The translations under genes were made by a program, and so were the position numbers. Below, piece after piece: positions 42,108 to 49,992 of a stretch of 59,972 bases of DNA. Where the stretch lies: the NCBI RefSeq assembly GCF_017744435.1, contig NZ_JAGIBG010000033.1, positions 31,247 through 91,218 of the forward strand. The letters run 5' to 3'. Under the pieces are notes generated by a model that ran no database searches, had not been told where the DNA came from, and worked only from the letters and a program-made list of their open reading frames with translations. The stretch's first letter is position 1. Every line of letters starts with the position of its first letter. The DNA is from Pseudomonas sp. (GTDB taxonomy: Bacteria; Pseudomonadota; Gammaproteobacteria; Pseudomonadales; Pseudomonadaceae).

Positions 42108-43066
42108 CCGATAAAGCTCTCGCGGTCCTGGTTGAGCAGCGACAGCAACCAGACGAAGTCGTCCGGCAGTGGCGACTCCCACTTCATCTTCTCGCCAGTG
42201 ATCGGGTGGACCAAAGCCAGGAACCGCGCATGCAGCGCCTGGCGCGGGAAGTTCTTGACCGCCTCGACCATGGTTGGGCTGGCTGCCGGCGGAATACGGA
42301 AACGCACACCGTACGTCTGGTCGCCGACCAGCGGATAACCGACATGCGCCATGTGCACGCGGATCTGGTGCGTACGGCCGGTTTCCAGCTTGACCCGCAC
42401 ATGGGTGTGCGAACGGAAGCGCTTGAGCACCCGGTAGTGGCTGACCGCAGGCTTGCCGCCGTCAGTGACCGCCATGCGCTGACGCAGCCCGCCGTGACGA
42501 CCGATCGGGGCGTCGATCTTGCCGCCGGCGATCACCACCCCAACCACGATGCACTCGTAGATGCGGCTGACCGTGCGGCTCTGCAACTGCTCGACCAGCT
42601 TGGTCTGCGCCTGCAAGGTCTTGGCCACCACCATCAGACCGGTGGTGTCCTTGTCCAGACGGTGAACGATACCGGCGCGCGGCACGTTGATGATGTCTGG
42701 CACGTGGTGCAGCAGCGCATTGAGCAGCGTACCACTGGCATGCCCGGCGGCCGGGTGCACAACCAGCCCGGCAGGCTTGTTGATCACCAAGATGTGGTCG
42801 TCTTCGTAGACGATATCCAGTTCGATATCCTCTGCGACCCACTCACCCTGGGCCTCTTGCTCGGCCTCCAGGACAAGCTGCGAGCCACCATGGACGGGGT
42901 CCCGTGGGCGCACGACCGCGCCATCGACCGTCAGGCGGCCCTCTTTGATCCACGAAGTAAGCCGCGAACGCGAATACTCGGCGAACAATTGGGCGGCGAC
43001 CTGGTCGAGGCGTTGGCCGCCCAGTTCGGACGGGACCTCTGCGCTAAGTTGAATGATCTCGGACAT
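42104..43066 (-). CDS. rluD: 23S rRNA pseudouridine(1911/1915/1917) synthase RluD
   Basis: 320 aa from the ATG at 43066 (MSEIIQLSAEVP); the long upstream extension of the frame covers the bamD promoter and is non-coding. N-terminal S4 RNA-binding domain (RLDQVAAQLFAEYSRSRLTSWIKEG), catalytic domain with the active-site aspartate in VHRLDKDTTGLMVVAKT. Modifies helix 69 of 23S rRNA. Divergent from bamD, operon with pgeF. Confidence 0.95.
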   Translation of the reverse strand: MSEIIQLSAEVPSELGGQRLDQVAAQLFAEYSRSRLTSWIKEGRLTVDGAVVRPRDPVHGGSQLVLEAEQEAQGEWVAEDIELDIVYEDDHILVINKPAGLVVHPAAGHASGTLLNALLHHVPDIINVPRAGIVHRLDKDTTGLMVVAKTLQAQTKLVEQLQSRTVSRIYECIVVGVVIAGGKIDAPIGRHGGLRQRMAVTDGGKPAVSHYRVLKRFRSHTHVRVKLETGRTHQIRVHMAHVGYPLVGDQTYGVRFRIPPAASPTMVEAVKNFPRQALHARFLALVHPITGEKMKWESPLPDDFVWLLSLLNQDRESFIG

Positions 43067-43213
43067 GCTCGATTCGGCGGGCGCACAGCCTTTGGTTTCG
43101 GCTGCGAGCTTGTGGTTAAATACGGCTTCTTTTGTCCCGGGGTTGGCCGGGGCGCTCATCATAACAGGACGGCACCGCCCAAGACAGCGGCCGTCAAAGG
43201 GACGCAAGCCGCC

Positions 43214-44233
43214 ATGCAAGTGAAACACCTGCTGCTGATCGCCATCCTCGGGCTCACCGCGGCCTGTTCCTCTAATAAGGAAGTCATTGACGAGAACCTC
43301 AGCGAGGCCGAGCTGTATCAACAGGCTCAGGCTGACCTGGACAACTCCAGCTACACCAGCGCCGTGAACAAGCTCAAGGCCCTGGAGTCGCGCTACCCGT
43401 TCGGCCGCTACGCCGACCAGGCGCAGCTCGAGCTGATCTACGCCAACTACAAGAACTCCGAGCCTGAGGCCGCCAAATCGGCCGCCGAGCGCTTCATCCG
43501 CCTGCACCCGCAGCACCCGAACGTCGACTACGCCTACTACCTCAAGGGCCTGACCTCGTTCGACCAGGACCGTGGCCTGCTGGCGCGCTTCCTGCCGCTG
43601 GACATGACCAAGCGTGACCCGGGTGCCGCCCGCGACTCGTACAACGAGTTCGCCCAGCTGACCAGCCGCTTCCCCAACAGCCGCTACTCGCCGGATGCCA
43701 AGCAGCGCATGATCTACCTGCGCAACCTGCTGGCTTCCTACGAAATCCACGTGGCCGACTACTACCTGAGCCGCCAGGCCTACGTGGCCGCTGCCAACCG
43801 TGGCCGCTACGTGGTCGAGAACTTCCAGGAAACCCCATCGGTCGGCGACGGCCTGGCGATCATGGTCGAGTCCTACCAGAAGATGCACCTGGACGACCTG
43901 GCGGCCACCAGCCTGGAAACCCTCAAGCTCAACTACCCCGACCACCCGAGCCTGGTCGATGGCCAGTTCCAGCCCAAGCAGACCGAGTCTGACGGCCGCG
44001 GCTGGCTGTCCAAGGCCACCCTGGGCCTGATCGAGACCGAAACCCCGTTGCCGCCGGGCGAAACCCGCGCCAACCAGGACGTGGTCAAGCAGTTCCAGGA
44101 CGCGCGCGACGAAATGCCGCAAGAGCTGCTGCCGAAGGACGAGAACGGCGACCCGATCGTGCCGGCAGGCCCGAAGGAAGCTGAAAAAGACCGTTCGTGG
44201 TTCAGCTACATGACCTTTGGTCTGTTCGACTGA
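43214..44233 (+). CDS. bamD: Outer membrane assembly lipoprotein BamD
   Basis: 339 aa from the ATG at 43214. The signal peptide ends in the lipobox LTAACSS (lipidated Cys near residue 19). Residues ~30-250 form TPR helices (ELYQQAQADLDNSSYTSAVNKLKALESRYPFG, LELIYANYKNSEPEAAKSAAERFIRLHPQHPNVDYAYYLKGL), which bind BamA and BamC. The C-terminal ~90 residues are an acidic/proline-rich tail that is longer than in E. coli, as usual in Pseudomonas. Confidence 0.96.
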   Translation: MQVKHLLLIAILGLTAACSSNKEVIDENLSEAELYQQAQADLDNSSYTSAVNKLKALESRYPFGRYADQAQLELIYANYKNSEPEAAKSAAERFIRLHPQHPNVDYAYYLKGLTSFDQDRGLLARFLPLDMTKRDPGAARDSYNEFAQLTSRFPNSRYSPDAKQRMIYLRNLLASYEIHVADYYLSRQAYVAAANRGRYVVENFQETPSVGDGLAIMVESYQKMHLDDLAATSLETLKLNYPDHPSLVDGQFQPKQTESDGRGWLSKATLGLIETETPLPPGETRANQDVVKQFQDARDEMPQELLPKDENGDPIVPAGPKEAEKDRSWFSYMTFGLFD

Positions 44234-44249
44234 TCCAAGCGCAATGAGA

Positions 44250-44277
44250 AAGGGAGGCCTGAGGCCTCCCTTTTTTT
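44250..44277 (+). terminator. Terminator of bamD
   Basis: GGGAGGCC tga GGCCTCCC followed by seven T, about 20 bases after the stop. Confidence 0.92.
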
Positions 44278-44326
44278 ATGCCCGCGTCCTAGACTGTCGG
44301 CTTCTACAACCAACAAGCTGGACACC

Positions 44327-44557
44327 ATGGTTCGCCTACTTTTCTGGATCGCCCTGATCGCCGCCGCGTTCTGGCTGTGGCGCAAGTTCAAAGTCAGCCA
44401 GCAGTCGCACCCCGAGCCGAAGCTCGACGCGCCGCTGAAGATGGTGCGCTGCGCCCACTGCGGCGTGCACCTGCCCGACGACCGGGCGCTGCAGCAGGGT
44501 AATGACTGGTATTGCAGCCAGGCGCACTTGCAGCAGGGGCCTGGCCGACAAGGCTGA
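44327..44557 (+). CDS. PP0621-family small protein
   Basis: 76 aa. An N-terminal membrane helix (LLFWIALIAAAFWLWRKF) is followed by a CAHCGVHLP and WYCSQAHLQQ cysteine/histidine site, probably zinc-binding. This is the layout of the family NCBI names after P. putida PP_0621 (from memory). Conserved beside bamD; the function is unknown. Confidence 0.85.
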   Translation: MVRLLFWIALIAAAFWLWRKFKVSQQSHPEPKLDAPLKMVRCAHCGVHLPDDRALQQGNDWYCSQAHLQQGPGRQG

Positions 44558-44574
44558 GGCTATCCCTGTTCACG

Positions 44575-44650
44575 CCCTTTCGCGGGTAAACCCGCTCCCA
44601 CACAGATCTGTGAGATCCCTGTAGGAGCGGGTATACCCGCGAAGAGGCCC
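44575..44650. repeat. REP pair between the PP0621 gene and thiO
   Basis: Cores gcgggtaaacccgc and gcgggtatacccgc lie inverted with a ~30-base spacer, between convergent genes. Confidence 0.85.
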
Positions 44651-45748
44651 TTAGCCCAAACGCCCCTCTGGCGCATACGGCGCCGGATCGATGATCGGCT
44701 CGGCCCCGGTCAAAAGGTCGGTGAACAGCTGACACGAAGCCGGCGCCAGCACCAGCCCGTTGCGGTAATGCCCGCAGTTCAACCACAAACCGTCATGCCC
44801 AGGTACCGGCCCAATGTAGGGAATGCCTTCCGGCGAGCCGGGCCGCAGTCCGGCCCAGTGCCCCACCACCTTGGCATCCTTGAGCGCTGGCAGCAGTTCG
44901 ATGGCTGAAGCCTTGAGGCTGGCCAACGCGTCCTCGGTCGGGGTCTTGTCGTAACCGGCATGTTCCAGCGTACTGCCCACCAGGATGTGCCCGTCACGCC
45001 GCGGGATCGCATAGCGCCCCTTGGCCAGCACCATGCTCGGCAGGAAGTCCTCGGCGCACTTGAACAGGATCATCTGGCCCTTCACCGGCTCGACCGGCAG
45101 TTCGAGCCCCAGGGTGCGCAGCAGGTCACCGCTCCAGGCGCCAGCGCTGAGCACCACTTCATCTGCCATGAGCACACCGTCAGCCGTCTGTACGCCAGTC
45201 ACGCGCCCGTTCTCATGAACGAAGCCGCTGACCTGGCAGTGCTCACGCAAGGTCACGTTGGGCAGTGCCAGCAACGCTGCCTTGAGCGACTTCACCAGCC
45301 GCGGGTTGCGCACATTGGCCACACCAGCCATGAAGATCGCGTGCTTGAAACCTGGGCCAAGCACCGGCACCGCATCGTAGGCGGCGGAGATATCCACAGC
45401 GCTGAGTGGCCGCCGTTCGCGCTCGGCCCAGGCCAGCGCCTCGGCTTCGTCATCCAGGTCGAGCCAGTACAGGCCAGTGGTGTGCACCTCCGGATCGAGG
45501 CCAGTACTGGCGAACAGGCGCTCGCCCAGCTGTGGATAAAAATCCTGCGACCAATGCGCCAGGGCGGTCACCGCCGGGCTGTAGCGCCAGGGGTACAGCG
45601 GCGAAACGATACCGCCGCCGGCCCAGGAAGACTCACGGCCAACTTCGCCCTGATCACACACCACCACCTGGCCGACCCTCGCCGCCAGGTTGAACGCGGT
45701 CAGCAGGCCGATCACCCCGCCGCCGACCACCACTACTTGCTTGCTCAT
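44651..45748 (-). CDS. thiO: Glycine oxidase ThiO
   Basis: 365 aa from the ATG at 45748 (MSKQVVVVGGGVIGLLTAFNLAAR), preferred over a TTG at 45763 because of the position of the aggtg site. The FAD fold is at the N-terminus, a DAAO-type substrate domain in the centre, and SPEGIPYIGPVPGHDGLWLNCGHYRNGLVLAPA near the C-terminus. It oxidises glycine to iminoacetate for the thiazole part of thiamine. No other thi gene is nearby. Confidence 0.9.
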   Translation of the reverse strand: MSKQVVVVGGGVIGLLTAFNLAARVGQVVVCDQGEVGRESSWAGGGIVSPLYPWRYSPAVTALAHWSQDFYPQLGERLFASTGLDPEVHTTGLYWLDLDDEAEALAWAERERRPLSAVDISAAYDAVPVLGPGFKHAIFMAGVANVRNPRLVKSLKAALLALPNVTLREHCQVSGFVHENGRVTGVQTADGVLMADEVVLSAGAWSGDLLRTLGLELPVEPVKGQMILFKCAEDFLPSMVLAKGRYAIPRRDGHILVGSTLEHAGYDKTPTEDALASLKASAIELLPALKDAKVVGHWAGLRPGSPEGIPYIGPVPGHDGLWLNCGHYRNGLVLAPASCQLFTDLLTGAEPIIDPAPYAPEGRLG

Positions 45749-45801
45749 CTGTCGATCCAACACCTGAAGTAAATCCGCGATGCCTGGGCATCATTCAACC
45801 T

Positions 45802-46191
45802 TCAGCTTCCCCAGCAGCGCTCGTTGCTTTGCATGGCGCCCGGATTGCTCTGCACGCCGGCCTGGTCGAGCTGGAAGTCGCCACAGCGGTCATCGGCCAT
45901 CAGGCCATCGGGCAGCCGGCGGGCGATCAGCGTGAAGGTGTCGCTGTCACGCTGGGCCTGCAGGCGGTAGTGGCGGTTGCTGGTGGGCAGATGTGGGTCG
46001 CCCTCGGCGTACTGGCCAGTGCGCACGCGATGGCGTTCCAGGCGCAGGGCAGCGTCATGCAGCAGGCCAACCACTTCGCTGCGTGCGGCTCGCCTGAGCT
46101 GGTCGCTGTAACTGGGGTAGGCAATGGCTGCCAGAATGCCGGTCACGGCCACGACAATCAACAACTCGATCAGGCTCATACCTTGCTGCAT
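45802..46191 (-). CDS. pilE: Minor type IV pilin PilE
   Basis: 129 aa. Prepilin leader MQQG followed by MSLIELLIVVAVTGILAAIAY, with +5 Glu. C-terminal pilin domain with two cysteines (DDRCGDFQLD, ERCWGS). First in map order but last in transcription of the minus-strand pilE-X-W-V run. The start is 2 bases from the pilX stop, so the genes are cotranscribed. Confidence 0.92.
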   Translation of the reverse strand: MQQGMSLIELLIVVAVTGILAAIAYPSYSDQLRRAARSEVVGLLHDAALRLERHRVRTGQYAEGDPHLPTSNRHYRLQAQRDSDTFTLIARRLPDGLMADDRCGDFQLDQAGVQSNPGAMQSNERCWGS

Positions 46192-46192
46192 G

Positions 46193-46666
46193 TCAGTCCT
46201 GCCTCAGTCTTTGCCGCCAGAGGATGCGCTGGGGGGCTTGTGCTTGAGCGGTTGGGATGGCGTAGACGGCCTCCAGGACCTGGCGGGCTGCCAGTTGCTG
46301 GCTGACGGCTGTTATTCGGTACAAGGTGACCCGTTCCCCCTCCGGCATATGGGCGGCGCGGGTAGTTGTACCCAGGTTCTGCAGGTGAAAGTAGCCGCCC
46401 TTGATGCTTTGCCATTGGCCTTGCAGGTCGTGCGGACGTGATGGTGGTTGGCAGTCGCTGCACTTCACGGGCGGGGAGCGCTGCAGTTCATCGACGCCAG
46501 CCTGCAGCACGATCTCCGCTTGTTCGAATGCCAACAGGCCATCACTCATGGCGCCTGTCATGCGCGTTTCGATCAGCGCGTCGCGTAGGGCTGAAGCTGC
46601 AAGCAAGGCCAGCAGCAGGCTGAACACCAGCGACAGCAGCAGTACGATACCGCGCTGATGGTTCAT
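46193..46666 (-). CDS. pilX: Minor pilin-like protein PilX
   Basis: 157 aa. Leader MNHQRG then IVLLLSLVFSLLLALLAASA; the +5 Glu is absent, which is normal for PilX/GspK-type proteins. PilX N-terminal domain (ALRDALIETRMTGAMSDGLLAFEQAEIVLQAG) fits Pfam PilX_N/PilX. Overlaps pilW by 4 bases. Confidence 0.88.
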   Translation of the reverse strand: MNHQRGIVLLLSLVFSLLLALLAASALRDALIETRMTGAMSDGLLAFEQAEIVLQAGVDELQRSPPVKCSDCQPPSRPHDLQGQWQSIKGGYFHLQNLGTTTRAAHMPEGERVTLYRITAVSQQLAARQVLEAVYAIPTAQAQAPQRILWRQRLRQD

Positions 46667-47316
46667 GGGATGGATACCGAATTGCGCAGTGCCACGCTCA
46701 GTTCATGGCGCTGCTCAAGTTGCAGTGTCGGTTCAAACAACGTCAGTTGCAGGTCAACCCTTTCCCCCTCGGGCGCATCAACCTGCATCACCTGCATCTC
46801 ACTCACATGGTTGGCGAGCGGCTGCGGCTGTGAGTTTTGGCCCTGTGTGAAATAGAGAATTGAACCGCGCAGCTCGTAACGATGACGGCTGATCCGCACG
46901 GCCATGACCGTACCCGTTTGCGAAGGAGGATCTTTGAAGACGACGGCTTCTTCACGGCAGTCCGTCAGCAATGTCCAGTCCGGCTTTCCTGTGTATCCCG
47001 ATGACTCAGCGACCACCAATTCCAGGCTGGACGCCCCAATCACCAATGGCTGCGAGAATACCTGCTGAGCAAGCGGATCCTTGAAGTCACTGGACTTCAG
47101 TCGCAGGCAACCAAACATGCCAGCCATTCGGATATCTTGGGCCATGCGCAGGAGGGCCAAGCGTGCGTCATCCTGCAGGCGCAACGCCGCGCCCTGAAGC
47201 CGCCATGTTTGATAAGCGGAAACAAAAAGCTGACTGGTAGCCACCAACACCATCAGCCCGATCGCGAGCGCCAGCATGACCTCCAGCAACCCGAAGCCGA
47301 CTTGAATGCGCTTCAT
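46663..47316 (-). CDS. pilW: Minor pilin PilW
   Basis: 217 aa. Leader ends KRIQVG, mature start FGLLEVMLALAIGLMVLVAT with +5 Glu. The C-terminal domain (about 60-215) is typical of PilW in size. The start overlaps the pilV stop (ATGA) and its stop overlaps the pilX start. Confidence 0.88.
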   Translation of the reverse strand: MKRIQVGFGLLEVMLALAIGLMVLVATSQLFVSAYQTWRLQGAALRLQDDARLALLRMAQDIRMAGMFGCLRLKSSDFKDPLAQQVFSQPLVIGASSLELVVAESSGYTGKPDWTLLTDCREEAVVFKDPPSQTGTVMAVRISRHRYELRGSILYFTQGQNSQPQPLANHVSEMQVMQVDAPEGERVDLQLTLFEPTLQLEQRHELSVALRNSVSIP

Positions 47317-47495
47317 GGCCGGTTCCGCTCGTATTCACTGTGCTCCGCCAACGCTGCCTGCCCTTCCCGCCGTGCACTGTCGGTGGCTTGCAATGCCTTA
47401 AGCTGTAAGGCGGCCGAGGCCAAGATGCCCACTGCCACCACGACTACTGCCAACAGCACCTCCAGAAGCGTCATGCCCCGCTGTTTCTTGTGCAT
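47313..47495 (-). CDS. pilV: Minor pilin PilV, short form
   Basis: 60 aa from the ATG at 47495. Leader MHKKQRG, then MTLLEVLLAVVVVAVGILAS with +5 Glu and the helix QLKALQATDSARREGQAALAEHSEYERN; the product ends after the helix. Usual PilV proteins run to 120-180 residues with a globular domain, which is missing here. The overlap with pilW is clean, so the gene has been shortened without disrupting its neighbours. Confidence 0.75.
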   Translation of the reverse strand: MHKKQRGMTLLEVLLAVVVVAVGILASAALQLKALQATDSARREGQAALAEHSEYERNRP

Positions 47496-47604
47496 CCCTG
47501 CACCTCCCGCGACTTTTCCTGCAACTACCTTGAACTTGGTCGTCTGGACGTCATGCCCACCGACCGTGAAGCTATAGCCAAGCACTTCCAGGGAGGAATG
47601 CACG

Positions 47605-48084
47605 GTGAGGCAACGTGGTGTAACACTGATTCAAATGATGTTCGCCCTGGCCATGGCCGCATTGCTGACGCAGCTCGGCATGCCGGCCTACGCAAGGTTG
47701 AGCGATGACCTATACAGAGCGGCGGCGGCCCGGGACCTGACCCAAACGCTGCGCGGCGCACGCAGCCACGCCATGCTGCAAAGTCAGCCGGTGTTGGTGC
47801 GACCACTGGAGGGTGATTGGGGGAAAGGTTGGCGCGTGTTGCTCGAACACAACCAACAAGTACTACGCGAACACCGGTTCTCACGGCTGATGAAAATAGC
47901 CGGCAACACCGATGGGCAGGTGAAGTTCAGTGCACAGGGAATGCCGGTGGGGCGCCTGGGCGCAACGATCAGAGTTTGCGAAGGCTCATCAACGAGCAGC
48001 AAGTATCGCGTGGTGATATCAAGTGCAGGAAGGGTCGACCTGCGCACAGATGACAAAACAGATTCTCTGTGCGCAGGCCCTTGA
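47605..48084 (+). CDS. GspH/FimT-family pseudopilin
   Basis: 159 aa from the GTG at 47605, preceded by gggagga. Leader MRQRG, then VTLIQMMFALAMAALLTQLGMPAY: the +5 residue is Gln instead of Glu. C-terminal GspH-like beta domain (RGARSHAMLQSQPVLVRPL, RVVISSAGRVDLR). FimT/FimU members cap pili and some bind DNA for uptake. It diverges from pilV. Confidence 0.85.
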   Translation: MRQRGVTLIQMMFALAMAALLTQLGMPAYARLSDDLYRAAAARDLTQTLRGARSHAMLQSQPVLVRPLEGDWGKGWRVLLEHNQQVLREHRFSRLMKIAGNTDGQVKFSAQGMPVGRLGATIRVCEGSSTSSKYRVVISSAGRVDLRTDDKTDSLCAGP

Positions 48085-48085
48085 T

Positions 48086-49033
48086 TCAGATCAGCGAGCG
48101 AACCCGCAGCTCTTTAGGCATGGAGAACGTGATGTTCTCCGGCCGCCCATCCAGCTCTTCGGCGCCGGTAGCGCCCCAGGCCTTGAGCTGTTCGATCACA
48201 CCCTGCACCAACACTTCGGGGGCCGAAGCACCGGCAGTGATGCCCACCCGTTGCGCCTTTTCAAACCAGGCAAGCTGCATGTCCTCAGCGCCATCGATCA
48301 GATAGGCCGGGGTGCCCATGCGCTCGGCCAGCTCGCGCAGGCGGTTGGAGTTGGAGCTGTTGGGGCTGCCAACTACCAGCAATACATCACTCTCCTCGGC
48401 CAGCTGCTTGACGGCGTCCTGGCGGTTTTGCGTGGCGTAACAGATGTCGTCCTTGCGCGGGCCGCCGATGTTCGGGAAGCGTGCGCGCAGGGCATCGATG
48501 ACGCGGCTGGTATCGTCCATCGACAGCGTGGTCTGGGTGACGAAGGCCAGGTGGTCCGGGTCGTTCACCTGCAGCTGGGCAACATCTTCCTCGTCTTCGA
48601 CGAGGTAGATGGCGCCGCCGTTGCTGGCGTCGTATTGCCCCATGGTGCCTTCGACTTCCGGGTGTCCCTCGTGACCGATGAGAATGCACTCACGGCCATC
48701 GCGGCTGTACTTGGCCACTTCGATGTGCACCTTGGTAACCAGCGGGCAGGTCGCGTCGAACACCTTCAGGCCCCGGCCGGCGGCTTCCTGGCGCACGGCC
48801 TGGGAAACACCGTGGGCACTGAAGATGACGATGACATCGTCCGGCACCTGGTCCAGTTCTTCGACGAAGATGGCGCCACGGTTGCGCAGGTCTTCCACCA
48901 CGAACTTGTTGTGCACCACTTCGTGACGCACATAGATCGGCGGGCCGAAGACTTCCAGCGCACGGTTGACGATCTCGATCGCCCGGTCGACCCCCGCGCA
49001 GAAGCCGCGCGGGTTGGCGAGTTTGATTTGCAT
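48086..49033 (-). CDS. ispH: 4-hydroxy-3-methylbut-2-enyl diphosphate reductase
   Basis: 315 aa. The last enzyme of the MEP isoprenoid pathway, an iron-sulfur protein. The three cluster cysteines lie in NPRGFCAGVDRA (near 12), FDATCPLVTKVH (near 96) and DICYATQNRQ (near 195); GSPNSSNSNRL is the substrate loop. Convergent with the pseudopilin gene (1-base gap); operon with fkpB, lspA, ileS and ribF. Confidence 0.97.
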   Translation of the reverse strand: MQIKLANPRGFCAGVDRAIEIVNRALEVFGPPIYVRHEVVHNKFVVEDLRNRGAIFVEELDQVPDDVIVIFSAHGVSQAVRQEAAGRGLKVFDATCPLVTKVHIEVAKYSRDGRECILIGHEGHPEVEGTMGQYDASNGGAIYLVEDEEDVAQLQVNDPDHLAFVTQTTLSMDDTSRVIDALRARFPNIGGPRKDDICYATQNRQDAVKQLAEESDVLLVVGSPNSSNSNRLRELAERMGTPAYLIDGAEDMQLAWFEKAQRVGITAGASAPEVLVQGVIEQLKAWGATGAEELDGRPENITFSMPKELRVRSLI

Positions 49034-49046
49034 GCTCGGCTCCAGG

Positions 49047-49484
49047 CTACAGGGCCTTGACCTCGAGGATCTCCACCTCGAAGGTCAGGGTCTTGCCAGC
49101 CAGTGGGTGATTGAAGTCGATGGTCACCTGGTTGTCGTCGAACGCTTTGACCACACCCGGCAGCTCGGTGTTGGCGGCGTCGTTGAAGATGATCAGCAGC
49201 CCTTCGGACAACTCCATGCCTTCGAAGTTGGACCGCGGCATGACTTGCACGTTCTGTGGGTTGGGCTGGCCGAAAGCGTTCTCCGGGGCCACCACCACAG
49301 TGCGCTTGTCACCGGCCTTGAAGCCGAACAGCGCGCTCTCGAAGCCTGGCAGCAGGTTGCCGTCGCCGACCTTGAAGGTGGCCGGGGCCTTGTCGAAGGT
49401 GCTGTCGACGGTGTCGCCGTTTTCCAGGTGCAGCGCGAAGTGCAGGGTGACTTCGGTGTTCTGGCCGATACGGGTGTCAGTCAT
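49047..49484 (-). CDS. fkpB: FKBP-type peptidyl-prolyl isomerase (SlpA/FkpB)
   Basis: 145 aa. FKBP fold with an IF insert: VTLHFALHLENGDTVDSTFDKAP, FGFKAGDKRTVVVAPENAFGQPNPQNVQVMPRSNF, FNHPLAGKTLTFEVEILEVKAL. SlyD-like in order but without the His-rich tail, hence FkpB. Its start overlaps lspA by 8 bases; the lspA-fkpB-ispH order is conserved. Confidence 0.93.
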   Translation of the reverse strand: MTDTRIGQNTEVTLHFALHLENGDTVDSTFDKAPATFKVGDGNLLPGFESALFGFKAGDKRTVVVAPENAFGQPNPQNVQVMPRSNFEGMELSEGLLIIFNDAANTELPGVVKAFDDNQVTIDFNHPLAGKTLTFEVEILEVKAL

Positions 49485-49992
49485 GGACCGGATCCTCGGA
49501 CTTCTTGCTCTTGAACATATCCAGCGCCAGCATCACCGCACCAACGGTGATGGCGCTATCGGCCAGGTTGAAGGCCGGGAAGTAATGACGGTTCTGCCAG
49601 TGCACCAGGATGAAGTCGACCACATGGCCGAGCACGATGCGGTCGTACAGGTTGCCGATCGCACCGCCCAGTACCAATGCCAACGCCACCGCCAGCCAGG
49701 TCTCGCCGCGCCCCAGGCGCTTGAGCCAGACCACCAGCACCGCACTGACCACCACGGCGATCAGGGCAAACAGCCAACGCTGCCAGCCGGCGCCATCGGC
49801 GAGGAAGCTGAAGGCAGCACCGGTGTTGTAGGCCAGGGTCCAGCTGAAGTAGTCAGGGATGACGACGATCTGCTGGTACATGGTCAGGGCGTTGTTGAAG
49901 TACAGCTTGGTGGCCTGGTCGAGGACCAGGACCAGCAAGCTCAGCCACAGCCATGCAAGGCGCCCGAAGCGCCCCGCTGCAGGGTTAGGCAT
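49477..49992 (-). CDS. lspA: Lipoprotein signal peptidase
   Basis: 171 aa from the ATG at 49992. Four membrane helices. The catalytic aspartates lie in GGAIGNLYDRI and in AFNLADSAITVGA, both intact; VLDQATK near the N-terminus is typical. Cleaves signal peptides of prolipoproteins such as BamD. Overlaps the ileS stop by 8 bases. Confidence 0.96.
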   Translation of the reverse strand: MPNPAAGRFGRLAWLWLSLLVLVLDQATKLYFNNALTMYQQIVVIPDYFSWTLAYNTGAAFSFLADGAGWQRWLFALIAVVVSAVLVVWLKRLGRGETWLAVALALVLGGAIGNLYDRIVLGHVVDFILVHWQNRHYFPAFNLADSAITVGAVMLALDMFKSKKSEDPVHD

